NCBI RefSeq assembly: GCF_036588685.1
Contig: NC_086375.1
Location: 39,454,566 to 39,518,565, forward strand
Direction of reading: 5' to 3'
DNA length: 64,000 nt
Source of the DNA: Mytilus trossulus
Lineage: Eukaryota; Mollusca; Bivalvia; Mytilida; Mytilidae
Under the pieces are notes generated by a model. The model saw nothing but the letters and a program-made list of their open reading frames with translations, was not told the DNA's origin and ran no database searches. This document shows, piece by piece, positions 24,576 to 36,800 of this stretch (its first letter is position 1; every line of letters starts with the position of its first letter). A program made the translations under genes and the position numbers.

Positions 24576-26318
24576 AAATACTCATACGGCGCAAACACAT
24601 ACATGATATTCTGTGCGTTATAGGTCGTCTATTCATTTTTTTCTTTCTTTTGAAGATGGATTGGACGTCTTTCTGTGAGTGATTATTTGTTTTAAATACT
24701 TTAAACTTACTTGCAAATAATTTAAAACCAAGACTTGAATTAAATGTCTAAACAAACCATGATTTTTTAAACATACATCACATCCATTGAAAAGGCTTAA
24801 ATTCGCCAGGTCTTTCATTTCAACTTAGTGAGTTGACAAAAGTAATATTGCGGACCATTTTCTAATTTGTATGCGGTATCCTTATTGTTTTTCTCTCGCT
24901 TAACTTTCGTGTTTGTTTTTACATGCCAAGACCTCTTGGAGCTTTCATTCTATAAAGTGTGTATTTTGCTAACGCCTGTTGGTCACTGGAAAGAATTTGT
25001 ATGATTGTCTATCACACCACACATTCTTTTTTTATATCTATGATAAGAATGAGCATTGAATTGTCATAGAGACAACAACCCAACCGAAGAGCAAAACAAG
25101 CCCAAGACAACATGTATTCGTATCAAGGGAATTGCTATAAAAATATCTATTTCAGGTTAATAGTATAAGACCATACTCAAGTTGAAAATAGATCTTGTCG
25201 TCAACTTTTGCAACCAGCTTCTATGTTTCTATAATGCACCGTTCATCTTTTTTTGGCCTCAACCTTTCCATTGGACAGACAATTTTGTTTTGGACTTAAG
25301 AGCCAAGGCAAATTGACAAATATCTGAATAAACGGATCGATTTATGGTTTATAACAACAACAAAAAAATGATTATTTTTGTCATCTGGAACTCTTCACAA
25401 ACAAAGCCCACATGGTTAGCATTAAATAAATAGAAGGTCACTCTTAAATGATTTTGTTCCCTTAATCAATAAGATATTTTGTGAAATAACGCAGGTCCCC
25501 ATTACTTAAAAGTTTGGGTTTTTTTTACATGAATAAACTTTTTTTTATCGTTATTTATTGATATCAGCTCTGAACATTATCATTCTTAAAAGTGAAACTG
25601 TAGTATTAAGTGATGGTAAAAAAAATATTTAAAACAAATTGCTTAAATGATTTGTGAAAAGAAAGTTTCATTTTATGTATCAAAATGTGTTAACAAGTGA
25701 TTATTTAAATCCCCACTTGAAGGCCTCTGATAGACTGAGTGAGCATAAAATCATCGCCAACGACAAACAAGTTATAGGTGAATTTTTCAGTATAATTACT
25801 AACAAACGTTTTACCGTCGACCACACTGTTATAAATTTAATTCTATCAGGTCGTTATTTTTTTCTCGTTTGAATTTTTCCATGCGTCATGTCGGAGTCTT
25901 TTGTCGTTTGCTGTTCGCATGAGTTTGAAATAATTGCTGAAAGTCATACAGTAACATATACATGTGGTTTCTATCCTTTACGCTTTCTGCTCTCTATTTG
26001 AGTTGTCTCATCGGCTATCATGCCATAACTTTTTTACTTTGAGATCTTCAATCAAATGTGGTTTTAAAAATAGATCATATAAAACACAATCAATGTATTG
26101 AAGGCTGTCGTTTTAATAAAACATGCCCAGTGTCAAATATGTCGTCCATATACAGGTCGATATCAACAAAATTCATAAATTTGGTAAGTATAAAAAAGAA
26201 GATGTGGTATAATTGCCAATGAGACAACTCTCCATAAGATACAAAAATGACACAGAAATTAACAACTATAGGTATGGTTTATATACAGACTTGGTCACCT
26301 TCAAAAAGCGTGTATGCT

Positions 26319-26404
26319 CACAGGCACTTGTCACAGAAAAAAAATCATATACACTTTTATATTAAGATATATAGGGAAAATAAATTCTGAGACAAGTGCC
26401 TGTG
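26319..26404. repeat. 14-bp inverted repeat with 58-nt spacer
   Basis: CACAGGCACTTGTC at 26319-26332 pairs with GACAAGTGCCTGTG at 26391-26404. The spacer is AT-rich. It lies just after a forward copy of the AAGATGTGGTATGA family and may be part of that mobile unit. Confidence 0.6.
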
Positions 26405-28473
26405 TGTATGCTGGATAGTTTTTCTCTGTATATTAGGTTTAACACATGTCCCTGTTCCGATCTGACGTTACTATGAATTAAAGACACATATATACATAAA
26501 GTTTAGAAGCGGTCCTTTTACAAATCCGAGAAAATCTTTGTTTCTTAACTTTGATAATTAAGTCGCCTTTTCTCGTGTTAAAATATGTTGTATCTTGAAT
26601 TCCTATACTTACATGTTCCATTTTATAACCATAAAATGTAACATGGCGTGTGCAAATGTGGCATCTGTCGTTGGAGGAAATGGTCACTTTTACCATGGAA
26701 ACATATTTTGAATCATGAATGTCAATGATATGATACCATAAAAGCAAAAACATTTTGTCTTGCAATTTGTTTAACGTTTTTCATAGATTGATTGGGCTAA
26801 TTGTTATTATTTTTTATAAGTCGTTAATCCACAGTCTCCATTCATTGTATCGTGATGAATGATAAACTCTAATTCTTTTTATAAACTGTTTACAATTCTC
26901 TGCATGACAAAACTTTTAATGGCATGCACTTACACTACTTTGGGTGTTTATCAAATCATTACTAGTTCATCTTCTATATAGCAATTCGGTATTGTATTGC
27001 TTTCTTAGTGTCCAGTGGCAACTATCTCACTCATATATATTTTGGATGCGTACTGATTAGTATTTCAGTCAAGATACATGATTATTTAATAGTTGTTATT
27101 GACTTTGGACTAACGAGTTATCTCAAATCTGTACTTTTTTGTGTATTAAGTGTTTTGTATAGAGTTTGACTATGCCATATTAGATCTATGTTCTAATTTA
27201 TGTTTGTCCCAAGTCATGAGATTATTATTCAGTGGTTGTCGTTGTTGTGGTATATCGTATTTGTTGTTTGTTTATTATTTTGTAAATAAATAAGGCCGTT
27301 AATTATCTGGTTTTACAATTGTCATTTCAATGCCTGTTAAAGCTTGCTATGCGGTGACTTATATTTGCTTACTATTATTACGTCATTTAGTCTGTTTGAG
27401 AGTTGGCTTAGTGGCAATCATAATACCAAATATTCTCACTTATATATAGGGTGATACATTTTGACCATCACGCAAAAATATGAGTATGTTGGATAAATAA
27501 GAAAATTTACTTTTAAGCAAACTGAGGGCGTGATAATTAGAGTTACGGAAAAGAATTCTCAGCTCGAGTTCATATATGCACTGCTTTGTCCATTAATCTA
27601 CGACAATCCACCAATAATTCAAAATAAACAGTGCTGAGTTTAAAAGTAAATTGATGTTCATTAATCTTTTAAATAATCGAGATAACGTTATAGTTATGTT
27701 TGGTCTTTACATATAATTTTCAGGAATGAAATCGGAAAACATAGAGGAATTGGAATGAAACATTCCTAAAGGGCATCATATATTATTCGTGCTTTTATAA
27801 TTCTAAGCTGTTCAGTTGGTCAGCCACTTCAGGATAATTCACTGGGCTGGTTTAAAATTCAGATGATGGACTTTTATAAAAAAAAAAATATACATTTGAA
27901 AAATTTCTGCAAAAGTTTAGATAATTATCGTCTTTCTAATTTAATTGAAAACAAGGTTAAACAAATCAGTTTTTATTGACCACTATTGTATTATTGTTTT
28001 AAAATCTCATATAAACAATATAATAATGCACTTTAACTTGACAATATTTTAACACTTTTTCAATGTTAATAATTAACAAAGAATTCTATGATCTTGAACT
28101 TCTTGTTTTTGTGTATTTTTTAACAGTACATTTTTTATCAATTAAAAAATATAATATTTGTATTTACATTTATATACATATTTACATCAAATTATACATT
28201 TATTTTACATAAACAAAATAAATTGTTTAAGTTTACACGATAAACAAAACATTGACATATATAACCATAAATGGGAACTGTTAACTCTTGAGGTAACTTT
28301 TTTTTAAAACATTCATAAATCATTCATCCATAATTATAATTTACTAATGTCATACCACCACTTTCATTCATTCCTTCATTCATAATAATAGTGTTTTACA
28401 AAACCCATATAAAACACATATGTATATATCACAGTTTTTGTATTAGTCAGAGTTATCCCTCTTTGTATAATCT

Positions 28474-31400
28474 TTACAACAGCACTAAGTACAGTTTGTT
28501 TTGTGTTGATTGTGTTTTGAATCCGCCATTTGATGATAAAATAAATGCATGTAGTATTGTCCCTCTTCTGAGATGATCGAACTTAAAAATCTGGAAAGGT
28601 ACAACCATCTTATCAGCATGTGTGATTTGTCTACATTCCTCTCTTGGGTTTTCTCCTAATGGTGGGTGAAAAACAAGGCATGCCATTGCTCGAACGTCTT
28701 CAGATTTGCTACTAAAAGTATCTGTAGTCAGAGACAACGTTATGACGTAATTACCGTCATGCACTAGTTTCAATTCGCTTCTTCCTTTAATGAAAGTTGC
28801 AAAACTGTTGTCCATATTGGTGACTGAAGTCCAAGGAATGATATCTGTAAAATAAAAAAATAAAAAAGTATTTGTATTATTTAAAAAAAAGATATTTCAA
28901 ATAGAAATATGATGAATACGTTTAGCTGTGTTAGTACTTTGTGGTCATTTCAAAATGCTTCGTACAGTATTTGAAAAATTAAGATGTTAATATAAAATCA
29001 AAGAAAAGAAATGAGTTGAATACTTGTACAGTGCGGGACTTTCTCGCTGGGTTCGAGACCCATTGGTGTCCATCTGCTGTTTTCTGATCTTTTGTCGGAT
29101 TATTGTCTCTTTGACACATTACAAATTTCCATTCTCAATTTAGGTACTGGTGATATAGAATGAAGTGACCGCAATGTCATCAATTTGTTTCTTTTCACCT
29201 AAATCATATCACAGAGTATTTTTTACTAACCTTTTTTGCCAATTCTCTCCCACTGTGTGTCAAAATTAGCCTGGAACTCAAGTATCCTAGTACCATTGTA
29301 TGATGATGTATCTGGAAAGAAGATAAAAAATATTTGTACTACAATATGTTAATGAAAATTAAAGGTATAACTTGATACAGCAACCAAAATACACAAAAAG
29401 GACACATGCGGTCTTCATCTATAAAAATCAATGAAGTCTAAAAAAAAAAAATTATGAAAATATTTAACAGAGACTATAGAAGATATTACATTTAAACACC
29501 AATTTTACTTAATGACAAAAGACAAATACTGAAGTTACCAAAAACAGTCTGAGGTTCCCGACTTGAGAATATTACATAAACACATGTTGAGGGTTAAACT
29601 TATTTTGCTTTTACGATAGATCGCAAAGAAACAGGAGCATTGCATGATTTTAATTTCGATGATCTTCAACAGTTCTTTTATCGAAGTTACATAATGAATT
29701 AATGAAAATTCATTTTTGTTCTGCCATATTTCTGGGACTATTATAGTATAATACACAATAATAGTCCCAGCATTACTCAATGAAAAGAATGGATGTATGA
29801 ATGTAGTTTTCTTTTCATTGTTATTAAAAATATTAAATTTATTACTGTACTTACCAACAACTGTTTTGTCACGTGATATAACAGAACTGCTCTGAAATAA
29901 AAAAAAAAATAAGATTGTTAGCACAAAAGAAAATGGCTTTATGCGATAATCATATAAATTAATATAAAAATAAGAAGATGTGGTATGATTGCAAATGAGA
30001 CAACTCCACATAAGAGACCAAATGACACAGAAATTAACAACTATAGGTCAATGGACGGTCATCAACAATTAGTAAAACAAATTTAATTAAGAAGAAACGA
30101 CGAAACGATTCTCATCGTGACAATTGTAGTGGTTAATCCAGGATAAAGGTCATTCGCCATCGATTTCGATCGCAAGGAAATGTCATGTTTCTCACGATAT
30201 ATTTGTTTTATAGCATTAAATCATCCAAAATGTTTCGCCTTCTTCTGCTCGTCAGTATCTTTATAACGTTTTTTTGGAATTACGCTTCGCCCTGGATCTG
30301 CCCCCGACTTTTATCAGTATGAAACTTCAAGTTTTTTTCAAAGATTTCTTGACACTTACATGTATATAAATACAGGTCTATATACAACATTATTCATTAT
30401 TCAGAAGTGTATGACAATACTAGTACCACAAATAACTCAAACAATCTAACAAATCAACAAAATATTTAAGATAACTCTATGTATTTTAAAAATTCCGACT
30501 ACCAGTACTTCATCAATGAAAATCATAAAAGTGCTCAATATCATTTGACGAAAAGACAGACTGATGCGTTCTATGATTTAGTATGACTTTCGTACCATTA
30601 TAGTATCAACAATAATTGTAATGATTTTATGGTTCTCCTGCCAGAAATTAAATGTATGTGATTTTTATAGAATGAAGATAATAATATCTGTCTGAACTTT
30701 TTTTAATGTTTCATTTTAGTTTATAAAAATGTTTTTCTGTTTCAAATCATGATGTATTTTTTTATGTGTACATGTTATACTGCCCATTAAGGGCCCTTGA
30801 TTGGAATAATGAATATTCTTATTCTTATTTTTATTCTTATCAACAAATGGTCGGAGGAAAATGTTAACCACCTTAAGAAGATTTTCCTCCTTTGGTTGGC
30901 GCTTTATGCAAATGCTCTGTATACTACATTTTGTACTAAGAAGGTTTAAATAATGTAACATGTATCTAAGCATCAGTCAAATAAGGTAAACATAACAGGT
31001 GTAAACATTAGTTTTTGCCTTATCTATTTGGTATGTTGTGTCCTTACATCATGATGTACATCCTGTTTAGATTTTACGGTTATATAATTATTATAATAAA
31101 GATCGAATTACTGTTTTACGTCATAGCGTATTGTGTTCAATTTGAGGCGATATTTGATTTATAGAGGGTAAGCACATGAAATACTAAAAAAAGAACATAT
31201 TAAAAACTTTTCTGTTTGCTTGAAAAGAACTAGAAAACCAAATTTCCCCTCTCGAACGATAACTTTTAGGAATAATGGCTTGATTCGGATAAACGCTTTT
31301 GAAAAAGGAGGACCCAATACGTTAACCGTTTGAGATGGTATATAATGTATAAAATATCTACCATTAACTAAATATGGAGTCCTATAAAAAGACCAGACTC

Positions 31401-32652
31401 ATTGAAAACCCCTAACCCCACAAGTCCGCCTCTGATAGCTAAGGATTTGTTGAAAAGTAAAATAATTACATTTTGAGGGTAGATATATGGTATATCACAA
31501 CCCGGTCACGGGAAAAGGCGAATCAATATTTTTTTTTTTAACCGGCTTTATATACACATACTATTATTTCAGAACTTTGAAGATTAAACTCAGTCACCTT
31601 TTATGTGAATCAAAAACAATATGTGTGTTTAGGCTCTCCTTCTTACGAAAAATTATTAAGTACAAATATTTTTTTTAATTTATTTTCCTTAGGAGAATAT
31701 GTGAAGATATACATTTTCACAGTTCTTTACTAAAAACTTAAGTGTAGACATTTTAGGGTAGGCAAAGACACCCTCAATGAAAATATTATTGTTTTGGCCT
31801 AAGAAAACAAACCTGATGCCTTATCCGATCAAATAAGATAGGTGTAAAATATCGAACTTGAAATTATCTCTTGGCGTAGTACCAAACGTAATAACCATTC
31901 AAAATTTGACAAATACTGTCATGTGGTAATATAAGCGGGTAAAATATATCACGTTTAGCTCTATTTTAAGAAAGCTTACATAGGAAATTCCCGTATATGT
32001 ATATACGTATGTTTTGACCTCCTTATATAGTTTAATAAGAATAACAAACCTTTGGCAATGCAGTTTCTTCCATCGGATTATCTGTACAACACATATTTTC
32101 ACCTCTTTTAGTATATTTCATATGACTGTTCATATTTTGGCAAGGGTAGCAGTAGAAGTAACGATCATGTTCATCGTCAGAGTATTTGATTAAAGCTTTG
32201 ATCCCAATAATTAATGCTGATGTAATAAGTATTCCATATACTATATTCAAAATTGATTGTTTTGAGCAATTTAATCTAAGAAAGCTGCTCCATCCTTTTT
32301 GTTTCCTACGTTTAAGCTTTTCATCAGGTTCAATGTCAATTTCGGTGTCACAACAGTTATCTTTTCGTAATTTTATTGCTCCCCCACAAGTTTCGTCTGT
32401 ATTTGGCATAATAATATGCAAGTTGCCATTTAATGTAAGTTCTGTTGTATTTTCGTCTTTTTCGCTTGTCCGACTGAGCGCTCGCACAAAATTGTTTGAA
32501 GTACATTTCGGATGAGAGGTCTTCAGTGAAGCCTCCTCTGTTTGGTCACTTTGGTCATCTTCTGTTTTCTTCGCCAAAAGCTCCTCGCTTTCATCGTCTG
32601 GAATTTTCTCCACTTTACTGTTCTGACGAAACATAACAGCATTTCTACTCAT
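28474..32652 (-). CDS. Gene A: type II membrane protein, TNF/C1q-like ligand
   Basis: Four exons inferred from splice sites and phase: 32050-32652 (phase 0, AAAG|GTTTGT), 29855-29891 (TTTCAG acceptor, TTG|GTAAGT donor), 29231-29311 and 28474-28844. They join into 363 codons without a stop. ATG at 32652 has an in-frame TAA just upstream. Residues 1-130 are acidic and cytoplasmic, with LNGNLHIIMP at 74-83. Residues 134-155 are one membrane segment (ILNIVYGILITSALIIG) with no signal peptide. A juxtamembrane YCYPC...NMCC motif follows (Cys 168, 171, 188, 189). The C-terminal 150 residues look like a compact beta sandwich: RILEFQANF, IIPWTSV, LVHDGNYVITLSL, two Cys (ACLVF, EECRQIT), PFQIFKF and the last strand NKLYLVLL. 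I read this as a divergent TNF- or C1q-type domain, so a membrane-tethered ligand is likely. Receptor and pathway are unknown. Gene B has the same structure. Confidence 0.82.
29010..29140 (+). repeat. SINE-like repeat with B-box, inside gene A intron 3
   Basis: GGGTTCGAGACCC at 29049-29061 fits a pol III B-box (GGTTCGANNCC). It is followed by TTGTCTCTTTGACACATT and CATTCTCAATT, which recur at about 55735-55785. No clear A-box and no cloverleaf was found, so this is a tRNA-derived repeat rather than a tRNA gene. It lies in the intron 28845-29230, antisense to gene A. Confidence 0.6.
29732..29770. other. 13-bp perfect hairpin in gene A intron 2
   Basis: CTGGGACTATTAT (29732-29744) and ATAATAGTCCCAG (29758-29770) are perfectly complementary around a 13-nt loop, within the intron 29312-29854. 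The stem is too short for a typical miRNA precursor, and its role is unknown. Confidence 0.6.
29975..30065 (+). repeat. AAGATGTGGTATGA-type repeat in gene A intron 1
   Basis: It begins AAGAAGATGTGGTATGATTG and runs through GACACAGAAATTAACAACTA. It is the same family as 13344 and 26198. Its presence explains part of the spurious 158-codon minus-strand frame at 29535-30011. Confidence 0.8.
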
Positions 32653-34383
32653 TTTCAGTTAGCAAATATCCCGTAATAATTTCTATTGAATAAGATGTTT
32701 TGCATTTGTTATCCAGAATCCAAGATGAGCTAGAAAACAATTGTGATTTTTAAAGTTTGCATTTAAATATTTTCCAAAGCTACTTAAAATTTGCAGCAAA
32801 TAAAGCTACTGCTGGTGACTCACTGATTCTTTTCATGAATGAAAATTATATTTTTGAATGTTGTCAGAGAGAGACCGTTGTGAAATACATTGGGAAAATC
32901 CCACTAAATTAGTACAACGAACTCTGACCTCCAACCTTGAACAATCCCACATTACCTGATTTAAAATACACATTAACATATATATAGATAGGTATGTTTA
33001 CATAGATTATGTATACACGCAGCCACATGTACATGTCGTATACAAAAGAATGACGATATGTATACATTTCCTGTCCTAAATACTTTGATAACGGTATTTA
33101 ACCACCGTTATTTAATATGGGTCAATCAAGGGAATTATTTGACCTTTTAACACATTTCATGCCATCACAGTCATTTTGATACCTTTAGTCACATTTTCAT
33201 TATTTGTGGTATGCCATTCATTTATAGACTGGGATATTTTGGAATGAAATAACTTTATGCAGTCTGATTTTCCATTTCTACCAATTAAATACATCGCACC
33301 CTGGTAAATCATTTCACTAACGACTGACAAATGAGAATCTATGTTGTTTTTGGTTTTTTTTATTATATATTTTTTCTTTTATGATCGTACCCAGCTGATA
33401 TTTTTTGCCATTCCAATTGCCTTTGTAATACAATAGATTTTGCAATCGTGTGCTTGATATTTTGATCCGTGTTGCTAATTGCATCTGCAGTACTGATAAC
33501 CGATAATAATGATAATTAGGCGGGAACATGTTTTACTTGATATCTTACATTTATAACATCTCTCTCTATCTCCAATAAAAACATTTAATCTCCGCAAAAA
33601 AAAATCCTTTTCAAGCAAAATTAATACAAAGAATTACCAAAAAAAAAACCAAGAAGACAACGAAATGATTCGTTTGAAGACACGCTGGAGCCAAATATAA
33701 ACAATAAACTATAAAGCCTTGTCATCAATCAGGAACAGTGGTTTTTCATAAAATATTTCGTGCATGTTAAGAACAATTACAAAGAATGATATGTCAATAA
33801 AGTAAATATGCCTTGTTCCTTTATAAAAAAAATATAATTAGAAATTCAATGCACGTTAGACTCATTTGGAAAAAAAACAATATCGTAGCGAATTGATTGA
33901 GACAAAATAATTCCCCTTATCGTTTATATTCTACTAAAAAAAAGTTAAGTAACACCTCTTTTGAGAATGACAGGGTAAAAGTTTGAGGGTGGCCATCTTT
34001 GTTTATAATTCTCAAATTGTTCTGACATTAACATTTCCGAAATAAAGTCGAAATGATTAAAGCAGAAAACTAACAAATAATTATAAAAATTTAATTGGGA
34101 AATGGTGCCCCTCCAAATAAAAAAAAACAACACCATGAGGATGTTACATTATAGTTTCTGCTCATGTGTTAATCAAAGTTTGCCATCTGATTCACCACTT
34201 TTTCATTTTTATGGGTTGTAGGGAAAGAGTTCTATGTCAAAATAATTGTTAAAACTGTGAATAAGCATGATAAGCATTTTCGCCCCTTTCACTCAAAGTT
34301 CGCGAACAGTTTAGCTCTCTTGAATTGAAACAACAAAAACTTTGGTAATTCTGAAAACAAAATTGACTGAAGATTAATGTTGG

Positions 34384-34545
34384 CTTACACCGAACAGCAA
34401 GCTTTAAAGGGCCCCAAAAATGACTAGACGTGTAAATCCATTCAAACGAGAAAACCAACAGTCTAATCTATATAAAACACGAGAAACGAGAAACACTTAC
34501 GAACCACATCAACAAACAACAACTACTGAATATCATATTCGGTAT
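34384..34545 (+). repeat. Dispersed repeat, second copy of the 13440-13610 module
   Basis: It shares ACACCGAACA, CCATTCAAACG, GAAAACCAAC and CAACAACTACTG with 13455-13600 in the same order. It is a truncated member of the AAGATGTGGTATGA family lacking the 5' half. Confidence 0.75.
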
Positions 34546-34769
34546 ATCAAAATACATAGTTAACTTAAGACTTAGCAACACGAGTGAAACCAGAAGTTGT
34601 GGGGATATCAGATTCTTCGAAAGGGTAACCTGATTCACGGCGTATTTTAATTTTGTTTCGTATGCCCTATAACTTTTTTATTGTTTAAGACTTCTTATTT
34701 CAAAGTCTTACAAAACTTTATCTGGTCCACAACACATGCGCGAAAGTGTGAGTGTTGGTGTGAGAGCTC

Positions 34770-34788
34770 GGGGGGTGGGGGGAGGGGG
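34770..34788 (+). other. G-run cluster, possible G-quadruplex
   Basis: Runs of 6, 6 and 5 guanines separated by single bases (17 G in 19 bases) within AT-rich DNA. It could fold as a G-quadruplex if the long runs are split. No gene is adjacent. Confidence 0.5.
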
Positions 34789-36659
34789 CACTTGCTATAA
34801 AATTAGTGGTAGGGATGAGCCGCTGGAATAGGTCATGTTTTCATGCTCTATGATATATGAAAAGGGTTAGAAATTCAGATTAAATATATCAATAGGTTGA
34901 TATTATCACTTGCTTGATTATATCATAAGTATCTGAAACTAATCAAAGGTCCGTATTTTAAACCACAGTCCGGTAAATGCATCAGTTATTTGTCAAACCA
35001 ATTAAACTCTATTTATTCTGATGTGGTATTTCCACTGATGCCAGTGATAGATGCAATAAATCCAACTATTTTGACATTTGCACCTAATTAAAATTCAAGG
35101 GTTTGTATACATAAAACATGATAACAATAATTTAAAGAAATTCCATTGTGACAGCGTCCTTTAGGAGGGAACGGCAATCGGGAACTTTTTATCAGTTTTT
35201 AATTAATATTTAAACATGTTAACATCAATGAATGGGGAGATATTACATTTATCTGACCATAGATGTAATACCATCTATGATCTGACCAAACGTCTTTTAT
35301 ATGTATTGTATTTTAGAATTGAAATATCTTTATAATGAAAGAAATGGTCAATAATAAAAAAGTGTTTAAGATGTGACAAATTTATTGCAAAAGAAAATGA
35401 TATTATTGCGACTATTTTGCTTCTTAACAAGAACGTGGTGATGAGCGGGGAAAATATTGAAATATATCTATAGGTCTGTTTTTTGTTTATTAATATATGA
35501 CAAGGTATATATTTTTGATTAACAAAATATATGAAAAGGGTGGGGTACTTGATGTCTCAGCTGCTCACCCCTACCAAAAAAAGTTTGAAGTGACCCCCCC
35601 CCCCCACACCCCTCCACCCCCGAGTGTGAGAGAGAGTACTCACCTTGTGTTGGGGTCGATTAACTACATCTATATCTTTTTAGTAAATGATGGACCTCGG
35701 TTTGACAGATCATAATATTAGGGTAGATTATGACAGTCGAATTCTTTATGAATTCGTAGTTGATCCAATCAGGAATAAGTTACATAACATCCAATAAAAC
35801 ACCAATCTTTTCCATCAAATACCTTGATGAATGTTATGTAAACTACCAGTACATCTTTTTACTTCCTTGTTGGAGATCAAATGTCAGAGATAACAATAGT
35901 TCTGAAGAAAATACTACCAACTGCCTTTAATTCATTGTCATAATATACTTTTGACACGATAGCACTCACCTTGTTTTCGGATTATAAATATAACGTTTTA
36001 TAACTACCTTTTTGGCACCTCGCTGCAGATCGAAAACTTGTTATATATATCGTTTGGGTTTGGGTTTTTTTTGTGGTGGTGGTGATGGTTTGGTTGAAGT
36101 ACAACGACCTATTAAGAACATTTGATCGCAGAGAAAATTTCTATGACACAAAAGAATGTATAAAACAATAACACTGCAACTGATAAAACTTTAACATTGG
36201 CCAAAATTTTACAAAACTGAACTGCGAAACATTTAGTTTTTACGTAAAAGATAGGAGTGCCTAGTGAATATTCACCACCCATTGGTATCTTTGTAATGGA
36301 ATATAAACGATGGTTTATACTGTGCATAGCCTTTTAGATATATACACCAAACACTTCAAGCATGAAATTTATAACGTGTTGTTTTAATTTTTCACACCGT
36401 TTGTCGATACCTCTGCTGATGGACTATCAGTCACCGAAGGTAAAATCAGCTCTGCAGTCAGCACTTCGGTCATTACATGAACAAATATTTCTAAAATTGT
36501 CCGTTGATATTTTTTTTAAATCATTAGAAACTAAGATCTCAGCTCCACCAGGCGAAGGTGGTTTTAGATGGACTAGACTTTTTTGAGATATTTTATGGTT
36601 ATACATCTCTTCAACTGTTAAGGTTCTTATGCATCCTTGACTTTCAAGTATTCAGCTTT

Positions 36660-36800
36660 AAGTAGTTATCAAAAGTACCAGGACTATAATTTCACACGCC
36701 AGACGCGCGTTTCGTTCACACAAGACTCATCAGTGACGCTCAGATCAAAATAGTTCAAAAAGCCAAATAAATACAAAGCTGAAGAGCATTGAGGATTAAG
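36660..36800 (-). repeat. CGCGCGT-type dispersed repeat, reverse copy
   Basis: Contains GCCAGACGCGCGTTTCGTTC and the GAAGAGCATTGAGGA module. The 60-codon minus-strand frame at 36684-36866 is a by-product. Confidence 0.85.

Larger units (their letters stand above)
23915..28473. other. Intergenic stretch downstream of gene A
   Basis: No gene is recognised. Contents: a perfect 20-bp palindrome at 24556, dispersed repeats at 25855-26035 (reverse), 26198-26300 (forward) and a weak copy at 27280-27430, and an inverted repeat at 26319-26404. The last 400 bases are very AT-rich and should include the 3' UTR of gene A; a minus-strand AATAAA is present near 28199. Frames such as 26478-26765 (minus) have no support. 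Confidence 0.55.

Noticed and set aside
29049-29061. Possible tRNA gene from a B-box match
   Set aside because: No A-box, acceptor stem or anticodon arm could be arranged; the surrounding sequence recurs as a repeat.
29535-30011. 158-codon minus-strand frame
   Set aside because: It covers the gene A microexon, a hairpin and a dispersed repeat, has no domain, and conflicts with good splice signals at 29855-29891.
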